A stretch of DNA of 64,000 nt from Pseudomonas sp. A-RE-19 (GCF_019956555.1 NZ_JAHBDQ010000066.1:160518-224517); one strand, 5' to 3'. Counted from the stretch's first letter, positions 1 through 9,175 are shown. Numbers and translations are program-made. The notes: generated by a model not told the origin, from the sequence alone.

Positions 1-1062
1 CGTGAGCACCAGGCTACCAATATCGACGAGCTGCTCGCCGGCCAGCAACGTTTGCAAGCGGTGCTCGACAGCATTGACGACGGTTTGCTGATCATCGATC
101 GTCAGGGTCATCTCGAACACCTCAATCCGGTGGCTCAGCGTCAGTTAGGCTGGGACACCGAGCGTCTCGGCAAAGGGTTGGGCACGGCGCTTGAACGACC
201 CGAACTCGATCAACAACTGCAACTGGTATTGCGTGGCGGCACCCTGGAACGAGCGCCGGACGACCTGAGCATCGAGGTTGATGGAGAGTCGCGATTGCTA
301 ACGTATAGCCTGACGCCGGTCAGCCATACCCAGGGTCATATTCTCGGCGCCGTGATGGTGTTGCATGACGTCACCGAACAGCGTGCATTCGAGCGGGTAC
401 GCAGCGAGTTCGTCTTGCGTGCTTCTCATGAGTTGCGCACGCCGGTCACCGGGATGCACATGGCATTCGGGCTGTTCCGCGAGCGGACGCATTTTGCCGA
501 AGACTCCCGCGAAGCCGACCTGCTGGACACCGTCAATGAAGAAATGCAGCGCTTGATGCAGTTGATCAACGACCTGTTGAATTTCTCTCGCTATCAGAAC
601 GGCCTGCAAAAACTCACGCTGGCACCGTGCTCCATCGAAGATCTGCTGGATCAGGCCCAGATACGTTTTGCCGGCCCGGCGCAGGAGAAGGGCATTGAGC
701 TGCTAGTGGAAGTGCAGGGGCCATTGCCGCAGCTGCAAGCCGATCAGGCGCAACTGGAGCGGGTGCTCGACAACCTCATCGACAACGCCTTGCGCCATAC
801 CGCCCACGACGGATTGATCCGTTTGCAGGCCCGGCGCCATGGGGAGCGGATGATTATCAGCGTCGAGGACAACGGCGAAGGTATTGCCTACGGCCAGCAG
901 GGACGGATCTTCGAGCCCTTTGTCCAGGTCGGCCGCAAGAAGGGCGGTGCCGGGCTTGGTCTGGCGCTGTGCAAGGAAATCGTGCAGCTGCATGGCGGGC
1001 GAATGGGGGTTTACTCGCGGCCAGGGCAGGGTACGCAGTTCTATATGGCGCTGGCGATATGA
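1..1062 (+). CDS. kinB: Sensor histidine kinase, KinB type (3' part; start lies outside the window)
   Basis: The frame is open from base 1, so the N-terminal membrane/sensor part is missing and only about 353 codons are seen. Visible in order: a linker, a PAS domain (about bases 50-390), the HisKA box ASHELRTP with the phosphoacceptor His (about 421-444), the N box NLIDNALRH (about 772-800), the DNGEG motif and the glycine-rich GAGLGLAL motif of the ATPase lid. All catalytic boxes are intact. In P. aeruginosa kinB (PA5484) with algB controls alginate and virulence genes and sits beside ampDh2, the EEP gene and dsbA exactly as here, so the KinB assignment rests on both domain layout and synteny. 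Its partner algB would lie to the left, outside the window. It ends 12 bases from the convergent EAL gene. Confidence 0.85.
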   Translation, partial: REHQATNIDELLAGQQRLQAVLDSIDDGLLIIDRQGHLEHLNPVAQRQLGWDTERLGKGLGTALERPELDQQLQLVLRGGTLERAPDDLSIEVDGESRLLTYSLTPVSHTQGHILGAVMVLHDVTEQRAFERVRSEFVLRASHELRTPVTGMHMAFGLFRERTHFAEDSREADLLDTVNEEMQRLMQLINDLLNFSRYQNGLQKLTLAPCSIEDLLDQAQIRFAGPAQEKGIELLVEVQGPLPQLQADQAQLERVLDNLIDNALRHTAHDGLIRLQARRHGERMIISVEDNGEGIAYGQQGRIFEPFVQVGRKKGGAGLGLALCKEIVQLHGGRMGVYSRPGQGTQFYMALAI

Positions 1063-1080
1063 GCCTGAGTCATCTCAGGC
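1063..1080. terminator. Short hairpin between convergent genes
   Basis: CCTGAG-TCAT-CTCAGG forms a 6-bp stem between the kinB stop and the end of the EAL gene. There is no long T run, so it is a weak, possibly shared terminator. Confidence 0.4.
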
Positions 1081-2691
1081 TTCGTCATCCACGCGTCGTG
1101 TGGCCATCCGGCGGCCGCGGGTAATCAGCTCAATGAACTGAACGGCGCTCAAGGCATGGGCGAACAGCCAGCCCTGACCGAACTTCACGCCCTCGCTGCT
1201 CAGAAATGCTGCCTGGGATTCATACTCGATGCCTTCTGCAATGACCTTGAGTTCCAAAGCCTGGGCCATGCGAATGATGTGCGGCGCCACACCACTGCTG
1301 GCCGCGTCATGGCCCAGCGCATCGATAAACGCCTTGTCTATTTTCAGGCAGTCCACCGGTAGGGTTTGCAGATAGGCAAGGCTGCAATAACCGGTGCCAA
1401 AATCATCGATCAGCACCTGATGCCCGACATCACGCAAGGCTTGCAGGTTTTCTCTGGCCACCATCACATCCACCAATCCGCGCTCGGTCACTTCAAAAGC
1501 AATTTGCCTGGCTGCCACCCGGTGCACACTCAGCAGGCGCGCAATCACCTCGCCGATACGCGGCACCATGACGTCGCAGGCCGCCAGGTTCACCGAGATG
1601 TACAGCTGCGGGTTGGATCGCAACAGTTGCCCGAGCTGTTCCAGCAGGCGCTGCAATACAAAGTCGGTCATTTGGCGGATCTGGCCGGTGTTCTCCGCCA
1701 TTGGAATGAACAGGTCGGGGCTGGTCAAACTGCCGTCCGGCCTTCGCCAGCGCAACAAGGCTTCGGCACCGACGCAGTTGCGGCTGTCGAGGTCGAAGAT
1801 CGGTTGATACAACACCTGCAACTCGCCTCGTCGTATGGCGCCTTGCAGTTCGGCATCCATCGACTGCCGCTGGCGCACCAGCAGAAACACCAGAATGCCG
1901 ACACAAGCACTCAGCGCCAGGCTGGCCGGCAATAACCACCACCACACGGCGGGCACCCGTACCCCGGAGCGAGGGGTAATCAGTACCAATTGGTATTCGG
2001 GGGTATGGGTGGGCATTCGGTAAATCAGGCGGGTATGGGTGATTTGCAGGGCTTCTCGGCTTTTCGGGGGCCAGGGTTCCTCCGGGGGCCAGGTCTGCGC
2101 GACACCGAGTACCGGAATCGCCCGGGTGCCGTTGTCGAGTACCACCAGCAGGCTGCTTCCCGGAGAGAGATCAACCATATCGGTCAAATGCCCACGGGAT
2201 GTCGCGACCCGAAAATTCCCGCGTCCGAGCATCAGCGCCGCGCGGTTTTCATCAGGTTCGGTGGTGGTGTTCAGCCAATAGCTGTAGGTGGGCCCCTTGA
2301 TGTCTGGCGGCCGGATCAGCGACAGCCCTTCCTGGCGGGGGCGATTGGAGCAGATTCGCGAAGCGTCCATGTAAGCGGCTTCATAAACGAAGCGGTAATT
2401 GAAGCTGACCTGCTGCAGGGTGGCGATCATTTCATCATCGCAACCTCGCAGCGGCTGGGCTTCCAGATCATCGAGACTTTCGCGCAGCTGCCCGAACAGT
2501 TGCTCCAGACGGGCCAGAAATCGCTCACCCTGGGCATTCATTTCCTGACTTTCGTTATGCTCGACCTGGCGCATCGCCATGAACAGACTGCCGGCCGTCA
2601 GTAGCGTCGCGCTCAAGGCAGTAGCCAGCATCGCCAAAAACCAAGGGCGATAGAACCAGCAATGCAGTCTCTCCCGAGCAGCAGCCATCAT
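1075..2691 (-). CDS. CSS-motif EAL-domain cyclic-di-GMP phosphodiesterase
   Basis: This 538-aa inner-membrane protein should hydrolyse cyclic-di-GMP. Residues about 16-40 form a first membrane helix, about 41-245 a periplasmic domain, about 250-273 a second helix, and about 285-530 an EAL domain. The periplasmic part carries two cysteines, C84 (RGCDDEM) and C114 (ICSNR), placed like the redox pair of CSS-motif sensor domains. The EAL signature is intact (E310-A-L312 in EALLRW) and DDFGTGY is present, so catalysis is expected. In enterobacterial CSS-motif enzymes the cysteine pair is controlled by the DsbA/DsbB system; here dsbA lies about 4 kb away. The third residue of the second motif is Asn rather than Ser (C-S-N). 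It is convergent with kinB and precedes no obvious operon partner. Confidence 0.85.
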   Translation of the reverse strand: MMAAARERLHCWFYRPWFLAMLATALSATLLTAGSLFMAMRQVEHNESQEMNAQGERFLARLEQLFGQLRESLDDLEAQPLRGCDDEMIATLQQVSFNYRFVYEAAYMDASRICSNRPRQEGLSLIRPPDIKGPTYSYWLNTTTEPDENRAALMLGRGNFRVATSRGHLTDMVDLSPGSSLLVVLDNGTRAIPVLGVAQTWPPEEPWPPKSREALQITHTRLIYRMPTHTPEYQLVLITPRSGVRVPAVWWWLLPASLALSACVGILVFLLVRQRQSMDAELQGAIRRGELQVLYQPIFDLDSRNCVGAEALLRWRRPDGSLTSPDLFIPMAENTGQIRQMTDFVLQRLLEQLGQLLRSNPQLYISVNLAACDVMVPRIGEVIARLLSVHRVAARQIAFEVTERGLVDVMVARENLQALRDVGHQVLIDDFGTGYCSLAYLQTLPVDCLKIDKAFIDALGHDAASSGVAPHIIRMAQALELKVIAEGIEYESQAAFLSSEGVKFGQGWLFAHALSAVQFIELITRGRRMATRRVDDEA

Positions 2692-2764
2692 GGAATATCC
2701 GAAGGATTACCAATGAGTTATAGCTGCTGATTTGGAAAAAGCGCTGACCGTCGGGCGGGCGTCA

Positions 2765-3544
2765 TTATTTTGTCTGGTTCAACACCTGGAGGAGCGCTGC
2801 GGTTTGTGCGTCTGGCGTGCCGTCGAAACGGGACGGACGAAAATGCATCTGAAAAGCCGCCAGCACATTACGTGTCTCTACATCCAGCTCGCCGGTCTGT
2901 GGCGTAGCGTAGCCCAGGCGGGCCAGCTGTCCCTGAAACCAAGTGATGCTCGGCAGTTGCACGGCGAACTGCGCTTGTTGCCGCGCCACGGCCTGCTCGT
3001 TCGGCCAGATTCCCAGGCCTTCGGCAGCCAGGCGCTTCCAGGGGAACAGCGGGCCGGGGTCGAGCTTGCGCATCGGTGCGATGTCGCTGTGGCCGATGAT
3101 GTGGCGGGGGGTGATGCCTTGGCGCTTGCTGATGTCCTTGAGCAGGAAGATCAACGATTGAACCTGGGCTTCGCTGTAGGGGTACCAGAGGCGTCCGGTT
3201 GGGGTGTCCTTGAAGCCCGGATTGACGATCTCGATGCCGATGGAGCTGGAGTTCAGCCAGGTCCGGCCTTGCCATTCGCTTTCCCCTGCATGCCACGCCC
3301 GGACATTCTCATCCATCAGCTTGTAGATGGTGGCGCGCTTGTCATCGCCAATCAGGTAGTGGCTGCTGACCTCGCCATGGGTCAGCAATTGCAGCGAGGT
3401 CTCCAGGGATGCGGAGGTGTAATGCATCACCACGAACTGAATACGACTGTCGTAATTGGCTGATGGATGGCTGGTATCGATTCGTGGGCCGCTGGCACAA
3501 CCGGCTAATAGAAGCAGCGACGCTATAAGAGCAAGACATTTCAT
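2765..3544 (-). CDS. ampDh2: N-acetylmuramoyl-L-alanine amidase lipoprotein, AmpDh2 type
   Basis: The 259-aa protein begins with a lipoprotein signal (LLLLAGC, lipobox LAGC) and is expected in the outer membrane facing the periplasm. The mature part has an Amidase_2 zinc domain (conserved His in VVMHYT, WHAGES and IGHSDIAP; the last supplies zinc or catalytic residues) followed by a C-terminal peptidoglycan-binding helical domain. It cleaves the bond between MurNAc and the stem peptide. The start was taken at the Met before KCLALI because this gives the signal peptide at the N terminus; longer in-frame starts lack signal character. AmpDh2 (PA5485) lies beside kinB in P. aeruginosa, in the same position. 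No strong ribosome site is visible. Confidence 0.85.
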   Translation of the reverse strand: MKCLALIASLLLLAGCASGPRIDTSHPSANYDSRIQFVVMHYTSASLETSLQLLTHGEVSSHYLIGDDKRATIYKLMDENVRAWHAGESEWQGRTWLNSSSIGIEIVNPGFKDTPTGRLWYPYSEAQVQSLIFLLKDISKRQGITPRHIIGHSDIAPMRKLDPGPLFPWKRLAAEGLGIWPNEQAVARQQAQFAVQLPSITWFQGQLARLGYATPQTGELDVETRNVLAAFQMHFRPSRFDGTPDAQTAALLQVLNQTK

Positions 3545-3648
3545 GGCAGGAGGCAATACACGCAAGACGATAATGCAACAGTGTAACGGTATTGCTTTGC
3601 GCGCAGACGGCAAAAGTGCTGTTTTAAACAAAATGGAACAATTGACCG

Positions 3649-5679
3649 TCAGCCTGTTTCTACTCGATTGCGGCCGCCATTTTTCGCACGATATAGCGCC
3701 TGATCGGCTCTTTTAAGCACCAGATCACCATGTTCACCTGGCCTGAATGCCGTCAGTCCCATGGAAATGGTGATGGTGACTCGCTCACCTTTGAAGTGGA
3801 ACGGGCAGGCTTCGATCGATGCGCGCAAGGTTTCCAGCAATTTCATGCCGACGGCCGGCACCGTGGCAGGCATCAACAGCACAAACTCTTCACCGCCGAA
3901 TCTGGCGATGAAATCCGTCCCGCGCAAGCGCTTACGCAACACGCTGGCGATGATTTTCAGCACCTTGTCACCCGCCAGATGGCCGTAGTTATCGTTGATG
4001 CGTTTGAAATGATCGAGATCGAGCATCGCCAGCAACAGGGTGTTGCCGTGCTGTTGCCATTGACCGATTTCCTGGTCCAGCCGTTCGCTCCAGGCCGCTC
4101 GATTCGGCAGACCGGTCAACGGATCGATCAAGGCCTTTTGGCGCTGTTCTTCGAGATGCTCGCGATAGCCCAGGGCTTCCTGCTCCATGTGGGCAACCCT
4201 TTCGGCCAGGCTTTGCAGGCGGGCCGCTACCTCTTGCTCGCGCTCATCGCGCTGCTTCTGGTGCTGGTCCATGGTGCCGAGCAGGCCTTCGAGGTGGTTT
4301 TCCAGTACGTGCTTGAGATCATCAAGATCCGCCGCTTCCTGCATGCTGCTTTGCAAACCGTCGACTTGCTCGCGAATTTGCGTGTCCATCTCCCGCGCGG
4401 CTGAGCGGTTGTCGGCGTGGCCTTCGCTCGCGGCTTGCAGGTTGCTCTGGAATGACTCGAGACGTTCGTTGAGTTGCTGCAGGTACGCTTCGAATTCGTG
4501 CTGGCCACTGTCGGTGATCGCCAACATCAACGTTGCCAGATCGTCGAGAATGGGCAGTAACTCGTACCAGTTCAAACCGTTTTGAAGACGATCACGCATC
4601 GCTTCGGCTTGTGGTCGATGGCGCTCGGGCAGCGCCAGGTCGTCGAGAAGGCCCAGCAACGTGTCTTCGATGTGCTTGGCGACAGAGCTGTAGGACGGTT
4701 CCGGTGAATCCGGCAGGGCATACAGAATGTCGTGCTCGGGCTGTTCCGCGACGACAGCCACCGGGGTCAGTTCATCCGGATTGACTGCCGATGGGGCCTG
4801 AATGGCTTCCAGGTCGATGGATGGAGCCGGCCCTTGCGGCGCTTGCGGTTGTTCGATGATCGGCGGGGTTTGCGCCTCTGGAGCTTGGCTCTTCACAGCT
4901 TTAATGACGGGCGGGACAAATGTCACGACGTCCGGCGCAAGTGCCATTGCGGGTGATGCCTGAATTTCCAGTGGTTCGCAGTGCTCAGCGGGGGGCAGGG
5001 CGGCCTCTACGATTGGCACCGCCTTTTGCGGCTGATCGGCGACGGGCGCGACATTGAGTGTCGCTTGTGGAGGCGCAGTTACAGCCGGTTCGGCGGGTGG
5101 CTGGGCAGGCATTTGTGATAGGGGAGTGGTGATCGGTGTCGCGACCTCATCCGCTTCCCGGCTACCAAACAGCCGCTGCAGAAAACCCGGACGATCAGGT
5201 TCAGCAGGGTTGTCCAGCAGGCTCAAGGCTTTGCCTTGCAGACCACTCAGTTCGCTGAGCAGCAATGGAATTTCGCGAGCCTGGCCGACACGTCCGTCCA
5301 GTTGCTTGGCGAAATTCTTCAGTGGCCGGCTCACCTCCCGAGGCAGCGGCAACGCTTGCAGCTGAGAGACCAGCGACGTCAGGGCGGCGCTGACTTGATC
5401 GACCCGGGTTTCCCGACGCTGCTCGGAATCGAGCACGGCTTTTTCCAGGCGCGGCAACAAGGCGGCCAGACCGGCATCCATGTCATCGGTGCGCACGACT
5501 TCGCGCATTTCCTTCATGCATTGGTCAACGGCGCGGTCGGTACCTTCTGCGGCCAGGGTGCTGCGCACCAGCCCACGACGCAGCAGGTCGAGCCGGGCGT
5601 CCCATCGACGTTCGAGTTTTTCCTGTTGTTCGATGCTTTTGAGGTATTTCTCTTTCCAGCGCTGTGCTTCGTCGCTCAT
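3649..5679 (-). CDS. GGDEF-domain diguanylate cyclase with long N-terminal coiled and proline-rich regions
   Basis: This 676-aa soluble protein probably makes cyclic-di-GMP. The N-terminal about 180 residues are helical and charged; residues about 180-310 are rich in Pro, Ala and Gln (low complexity); about 330-500 is a second helical/coiled region; the last about 165 residues are the GGDEF domain. The active-site loop reads GGEEF (about residue 595), and an RGTD (RxxD) inhibitory site precedes it by five residues, so product feedback is likely. There is no membrane segment. Its ATG follows directly after the stop of the upstream EEP gene (TGA-ATG), so the two are translationally coupled. It corresponds in position to PA5487 of P. 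aeruginosa. Confidence 0.88.
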   Translation of the reverse strand: MSDEAQRWKEKYLKSIEQQEKLERRWDARLDLLRRGLVRSTLAAEGTDRAVDQCMKEMREVVRTDDMDAGLAALLPRLEKAVLDSEQRRETRVDQVSAALTSLVSQLQALPLPREVSRPLKNFAKQLDGRVGQAREIPLLLSELSGLQGKALSLLDNPAEPDRPGFLQRLFGSREADEVATPITTPLSQMPAQPPAEPAVTAPPQATLNVAPVADQPQKAVPIVEAALPPAEHCEPLEIQASPAMALAPDVVTFVPPVIKAVKSQAPEAQTPPIIEQPQAPQGPAPSIDLEAIQAPSAVNPDELTPVAVVAEQPEHDILYALPDSPEPSYSSVAKHIEDTLLGLLDDLALPERHRPQAEAMRDRLQNGLNWYELLPILDDLATLMLAITDSGQHEFEAYLQQLNERLESFQSNLQAASEGHADNRSAAREMDTQIREQVDGLQSSMQEAADLDDLKHVLENHLEGLLGTMDQHQKQRDEREQEVAARLQSLAERVAHMEQEALGYREHLEEQRQKALIDPLTGLPNRAAWSERLDQEIGQWQQHGNTLLLAMLDLDHFKRINDNYGHLAGDKVLKIIASVLRKRLRGTDFIARFGGEEFVLLMPATVPAVGMKLLETLRASIEACPFHFKGERVTITISMGLTAFRPGEHGDLVLKRADQALYRAKNGGRNRVETG

Positions 5680-6540
5680 TCAGGCAGGACTCAACGCGGG
5701 CAACGCATCGGCCGTGAGCGAACCCGGCAGACGAATCTCTACCGCGACCGGCAGGTGATCGGAAATGGGTTGTGCCAGCACTTCTACCTTTTCAAGGGTC
5801 AGAGTGGGGCTGAGCAGAATATGGTCCAGGCAACGCTGAGGGCGCCAGCTGGGGAAAGTCGCTTCCAGTTGCGGCGCGAGCAGGCCTAAATCACGCAATG
5901 GAGAGTTTTGCAGCAAGTCACTGGCATGGGTGTTCATGTCGCCCATCAGCACCTGGTGTTTATAACCGCCGATCAACTCGCGGATATAGGCCAGTTGCAG
6001 GCTACGGGCGCGAGCGCCCAGCGCCAGGTGCATCATCACCACCACGAGCGCCTCCGGGCCTTCGCCGAAGCGCACCAGAATGGCGCCGCGACCCTTGGGC
6101 CCCGGTAGCGGATGATCTTCAATCGCCCACGGGCGCAAGCGGCTGAGCACGCCATTGCTGTGTTGGCCGAGACGACCCAGGTTGCGATTGAGTTGTTGAT
6201 ACCAGTAGGGGAAGGCACCGAGCTGTGCCAGGTGTTCGACCTGGTTGACGTAGCCTGATCGCAGGCTGCCGCCATCGGCTTCCTGCAAGGCGACCAGATC
6301 GAAGTCGCCCAGCAAGTTGCCAATTTTTTGCAGATTGTCGGCGCGCCCGGTGTGCGGCAACAGATGCTGCCAGCCACGGGTCAGATAGTGCCGATAACGC
6401 TCGGTACTGATGCCGACCTGGATATTGAAACTGAGCAAACGCAGACGACTGTCCACGGGCAACCCCGTTGATTCCAGGTGATGCTCGTTGACCTGCGGAG
6501 CATGCAGGCCAACGATGCGTTCAGTTCCCCAGCGGCGCAT
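5680..6540 (-). CDS. Endonuclease/exonuclease/phosphatase (EEP) family protein
   Basis: The 286-aa protein has the metal-dependent EEP fold. Motifs in order: LLSFNIQVG near residue 33, VALQEADGG (catalytic Glu), LMGDMNTHA (Asp/Asn), CLDHILLSP and the terminal SDHLPVAVE (catalytic His). No signal peptide is seen, so it is presumably cytoplasmic; the substrate (nucleic acid, phosphoester or lipid) cannot be read from the sequence. It is transcribed with the downstream GGDEF gene, whose ATG abuts its stop. This pairing is the same as PA5488-PA5487, suggesting a functional link that is not known. Confidence 0.8.
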   Translation of the reverse strand: MRRWGTERIVGLHAPQVNEHHLESTGLPVDSRLRLLSFNIQVGISTERYRHYLTRGWQHLLPHTGRADNLQKIGNLLGDFDLVALQEADGGSLRSGYVNQVEHLAQLGAFPYWYQQLNRNLGRLGQHSNGVLSRLRPWAIEDHPLPGPKGRGAILVRFGEGPEALVVVMMHLALGARARSLQLAYIRELIGGYKHQVLMGDMNTHASDLLQNSPLRDLGLLAPQLEATFPSWRPQRCLDHILLSPTLTLEKVEVLAQPISDHLPVAVEIRLPGSLTADALPALSPA

Positions 6541-6554
6541 GGCAGGGGCCGCGC

Positions 6555-7196
6555 TTAGTTGGCGGCGGCCTTGGTTGCCGCTCGCTCTTTGGCGACCAGT
6601 TGGTCGGCCAGTTTCAGCGCTTGTTCGGCACCGCCGGCAGAGCCGATGTCAAAGCGATACTTGCCGTTGACGATCATGGTAGGCACGCCGGAGATTTCAT
6701 ATTTCTTGGCCAGTTCTTTGGCCTGGACGATTTTGCCTTTGATGGCGAAGGAGTCGAAGGTGGCCAGGAACTTGTCCTTGTCTACGCCTTGGGTCGCCAG
6801 GAAGTCCGCCATGTCTTCTTTGTCGGTCAGTTTTTTGTGTTCTTTCTGAATCGCTTCGAACACGGCCGAGTGCACCTTGCTCTCGACACCCATGGCTTCA
6901 AGCGTCAGGAACATCTGGCCGTGTGCATCCCAAGGGCCGCCAAACATGGCTGGAATGCGCACGAAGTTCACGTCGGAAGGCAGTTTCTCGATCCAAGGGT
7001 TAATCACTGGTTCGAAGGCATAGCAATGCGGGCAGCCGTACCAGAACAGCTCCACCACTTCGATCTTGCCAGGTACGGCCACTGGAACGGGATTGCTCAG
7101 TTCAACATATGGCGCGGCGGGTGCTTCGGCAGCTTGGGCAGTCATGCCGAACAGGCTGGCAGCGACGAGTGCGGCGCTGATGATCAGATTACGCAT
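6555..7196 (-). CDS. dsbA: Thiol:disulfide interchange protein DsbA
   Basis: This 213-aa periplasmic oxidase introduces disulfides into exported proteins. A signal peptide (about residues 1-22, ending AQA) precedes a thioredoxin-fold domain with the CPHC active site at residues 55-58 and the cis-proline loop GVPTM near residue 180. All key residues are intact. The ribosome site AGGAGT lies just before the ATG. Likely clients encoded in this window include c-type cytochrome assembly targets and the CSS-motif phosphodiesterase. Order c4-dsbA-EEP is as in P. aeruginosa (PA5490-5488). Confidence 0.95.
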   Translation of the reverse strand: MRNLIISAALVAASLFGMTAQAAEAPAAPYVELSNPVPVAVPGKIEVVELFWYGCPHCYAFEPVINPWIEKLPSDVNFVRIPAMFGGPWDAHGQMFLTLEAMGVESKVHSAVFEAIQKEHKKLTDKEDMADFLATQGVDKDKFLATFDSFAIKGKIVQAKELAKKYEISGVPTMIVNGKYRFDIGSAGGAEQALKLADQLVAKERAATKAAAN

Positions 7197-7288
7197 GCTT
7201 TACTCCTGGACAATTGGGTCGCCTCGCGCGACCTGTTTTCAGACAGATTCCGGCGGGCTTGAGTTTGTAGTGTAACGGCAGCGGCCAC

Positions 7289-7317
7289 AAAAAAGGGCAG
7301 CCAAAGCCACCCTTTTT
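7289..7317 (-). terminator. Rho-independent terminator of the cytochrome c4 gene
   Basis: A stem built from GGGTGGC and GCTGCCC (with two G-U pairs) is flanked by AAAAA and a T6 run when read on the minus strand, downstream of the c4 gene. The A/T flanks make it look bidirectional. Confidence 0.75.
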
Positions 7318-7393
7318 ATGTTTGCATCGATAGATTAATCGAGTGTTAACGTTGCAAGGGATGTGCACCCCTCGCAACCCTCGATCGCAGGCC

Positions 7394-8005
7394 TTAGTGC
7401 AAGCCTTGGATATAGCTGGAGACGGCGGCGATATCTTCGTCGCTCAGCTTTTTAGCGATGCTTTGCATCGGTTTGGTATCGCCGTCGTTGGTGCGGCCAC
7501 CTTCTTCTTTTCTGAACTCGGTCAGTTGCTTGCCGACGTACTGAGCATGCTGGCCGCCCAGGTGCGGGAAGCCGGCAGCTGCGTTGCCTGCGCCATTCGG
7601 CGAGTGGCAGCCAGTGCAGGCTGGCAGGCCTTTGGCCAGGTCGCCACCACGGAACAGTGCTTCACCGCGAGCCACGACTTTCGGGTCGGCGGCGCCAACG
7701 CTGCCTTTCTGGCTGGCGAAGTAGGCGGCGATATCAGCCAGGTCCTGATCGCTCAGGTTGGTCAGCAGGCCGGTCATTTCCAGTACCGTGCGTTTGCCGG
7801 ACTTGATGTCGTGCAGCTGTTTGTTCAGATAACGCTCGCCCTGGCCTGCCAGTTTCGGAAAGTTAGGCGCCATGCTATTGCCATCCGGGCCATGACAGGC
7901 GCCACATACTGCGGCTTTCGCCTGACCAGCAGTCGCATCACCTGCAGCATGGGCAATGCCGGAGATCCCCACGGTCAACAGCAGACTCACGATCAATTTG
8001 TTCAT
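7394..8005 (-). CDS. cc4: Cytochrome c4, dihaem periplasmic electron carrier
   Basis: The 203-aa precursor has a signal peptide (about residues 1-20) and two class I cytochrome c domains in tandem, each with a CxxCH haem-binding motif: CGACH at residues 34-38 and CTGCH near residue 130. Methionine sixth ligands are available in SMAPNFP and PMQSIA. Cytochrome c4 passes electrons from the bc1 complex to terminal oxidases, so it is a plausible donor for the aa3 oxidase encoded at 26915-31322. It lies 46 bases downstream of the small c5-type cytochrome and is probably co-transcribed with it; a good terminator follows. Confidence 0.93.
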   Translation of the reverse strand: MNKLIVSLLLTVGISGIAHAAGDATAGQAKAAVCGACHGPDGNSMAPNFPKLAGQGERYLNKQLHDIKSGKRTVLEMTGLLTNLSDQDLADIAAYFASQKGSVGAADPKVVARGEALFRGGDLAKGLPACTGCHSPNGAGNAAAGFPHLGGQHAQYVGKQLTEFRKEEGGRTNDGDTKPMQSIAKKLSDEDIAAVSSYIQGLH

Positions 8006-8051
8006 CAGCTAATCCAACTACGGCTAAGGGTTAAAGAGTTATGGGCCGGGT

Positions 8052-8342
8052 TTACTCGCTCATCCACTGGATGATGGCTCGGTAATCCTCGGCACTGCAG
8101 TCCATGCACAAACCACGCGGCGGCATCGCCTTGAAACCCTGGGTCACGTGTTGCACCAGCGTCTCCATACCTTTCGCCAACCTCGGCGTCCAAGCTTCCT
8201 GATCGCCCTTGCGGGGCGCCATGGGTAGTTGGCCGGAATGACAGGCACCACAAACACGGTTGTACACAGCTTCCGGATCCTGTGTAGCCTGAGCGCTGTA
8301 AAGCGGCATCAAGACACCGGCAGCTAGCAGCCATTTCGTCAT
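8052..8342 (-). CDS. Small monohaem cytochrome c5-type protein
   Basis: The 96-aa precursor has a signal peptide ending near SAQA and one haem site CGACH at about residues 31-35. A further cysteine pair (LCMDC) near residue 77 is typical of the cytochrome c5 family, where the two cysteines form a disulfide. A methionine ligand lies in AMPPRG. It is a periplasmic electron carrier; the specific partner is unknown. It is the first gene of the c5-c4 pair, facing away from engB. Confidence 0.85.
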   Translation of the reverse strand: MTKWLLAAGVLMPLYSAQATQDPEAVYNRVCGACHSGQLPMAPRKGDQEAWTPRLAKGMETLVQHVTQGFKAMPPRGLCMDCSAEDYRAIIQWMSE

Positions 8343-8533
8343 AAAACGACCTTTTCAGGGTTGAGAGCGTGCTGCGTTCTAGTGCGCAATCAAGGTCAAT
8401 CGCTCTCGTGAACTTCATCCTACGCTGGGACAAAGCGCACACAAAATCTGCGGCATTATATACTGGCGTCACTGAAACGGAAACGACACAGCTTGCCGCG
8501 TCCATTCCCGGCGCCGCCCACATCGGAAATCCC

Positions 8534-9175
8534 ATGCAACTCAAGAATCCCATCCTCGGCCTGTGCCAACAGTCCACCTTCATGCTCAGCGCCGCCAAAG
8601 TCGACCAATGCCCCGACGACGAAGGCTTTGAAGTGGCCTTCGCCGGGCGTTCCAACGCCGGCAAGTCCAGTGCGTTGAACACTTTGACGCACGCCAGCCT
8701 GGCGCGAACCTCGAAAACACCGGGTCGCACGCAGCTGTTGAACTTCTTCAAGCTAGACGATGAACGCCGTCTGGTCGACCTGCCGGGTTACGGTTACGCG
8801 AAAGTGCCGATCCCGTTGAAGATGCACTGGCAGCGTCACCTCGAAGCCTACCTGGGCGGTCGCGAGAGTTTGAAAGGTTTGATTTTGATGATGGACATCC
8901 GTCATCCAATGACCGATTTCGACTTGCTGATGCTCGATTGGGCCGTCGCCAGCGGCATGCCGATGCATATTCTGCTGACCAAGGCAGACAAGCTGACCTA
9001 CGGCGCGGCGAAAAACACGCTGCTCAAGGTTCAGTCGGAAATCCGCAAGGGCTGGGGCGATACGATCACTATCCAGCTGTTTTCGGCACCCAAACGCATG
9101 GGCCTGGAAGATGCCTACACCGTGTTGGCGGGCTGGATGGAGCTGGCGGACAAGGGCAGCGAGACTGCCGAATAA
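8534..9175 (+). CDS. engB: Ribosome biogenesis GTPase EngB/YsxC
   Basis: The 213-aa protein has the TrmE-Era-EngA-EngB GTPase fold: P loop GRSNAGKSS, switch II DLPGYG, and the NKxD-type motif TKADKL. It is needed for assembly of the large ribosomal subunit. The start at MQLKNP was chosen because the longer open frame upstream (from 8369) lacks family homology and overlaps the promoter region. It faces polA with an ErsA-type sRNA in between, which is the position of the sRNA Spot 42 between polA and yihA in E. coli. Confidence 0.93.
   Translation: MQLKNPILGLCQQSTFMLSAAKVDQCPDDEGFEVAFAGRSNAGKSSALNTLTHASLARTSKTPGRTQLLNFFKLDDERRLVDLPGYGYAKVPIPLKMHWQRHLEAYLGGRESLKGLILMMDIRHPMTDFDLLMLDWAVASGMPMHILLTKADKLTYGAAKNTLLKVQSEIRKGWGDTITIQLFSAPKRMGLEDAYTVLAGWMELADKGSETAE

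Noticed and set aside
8369..8533. N-terminal extension of engB
   Set aside because: The 55 added codons do not fit the EngB family and cover the promoter region shared with the divergent cytochrome gene.
8005..8751. 248-codon minus-strand frame over the c5 cytochrome and engB
   Set aside because: Overlaps two solid genes; no recognisable domain.
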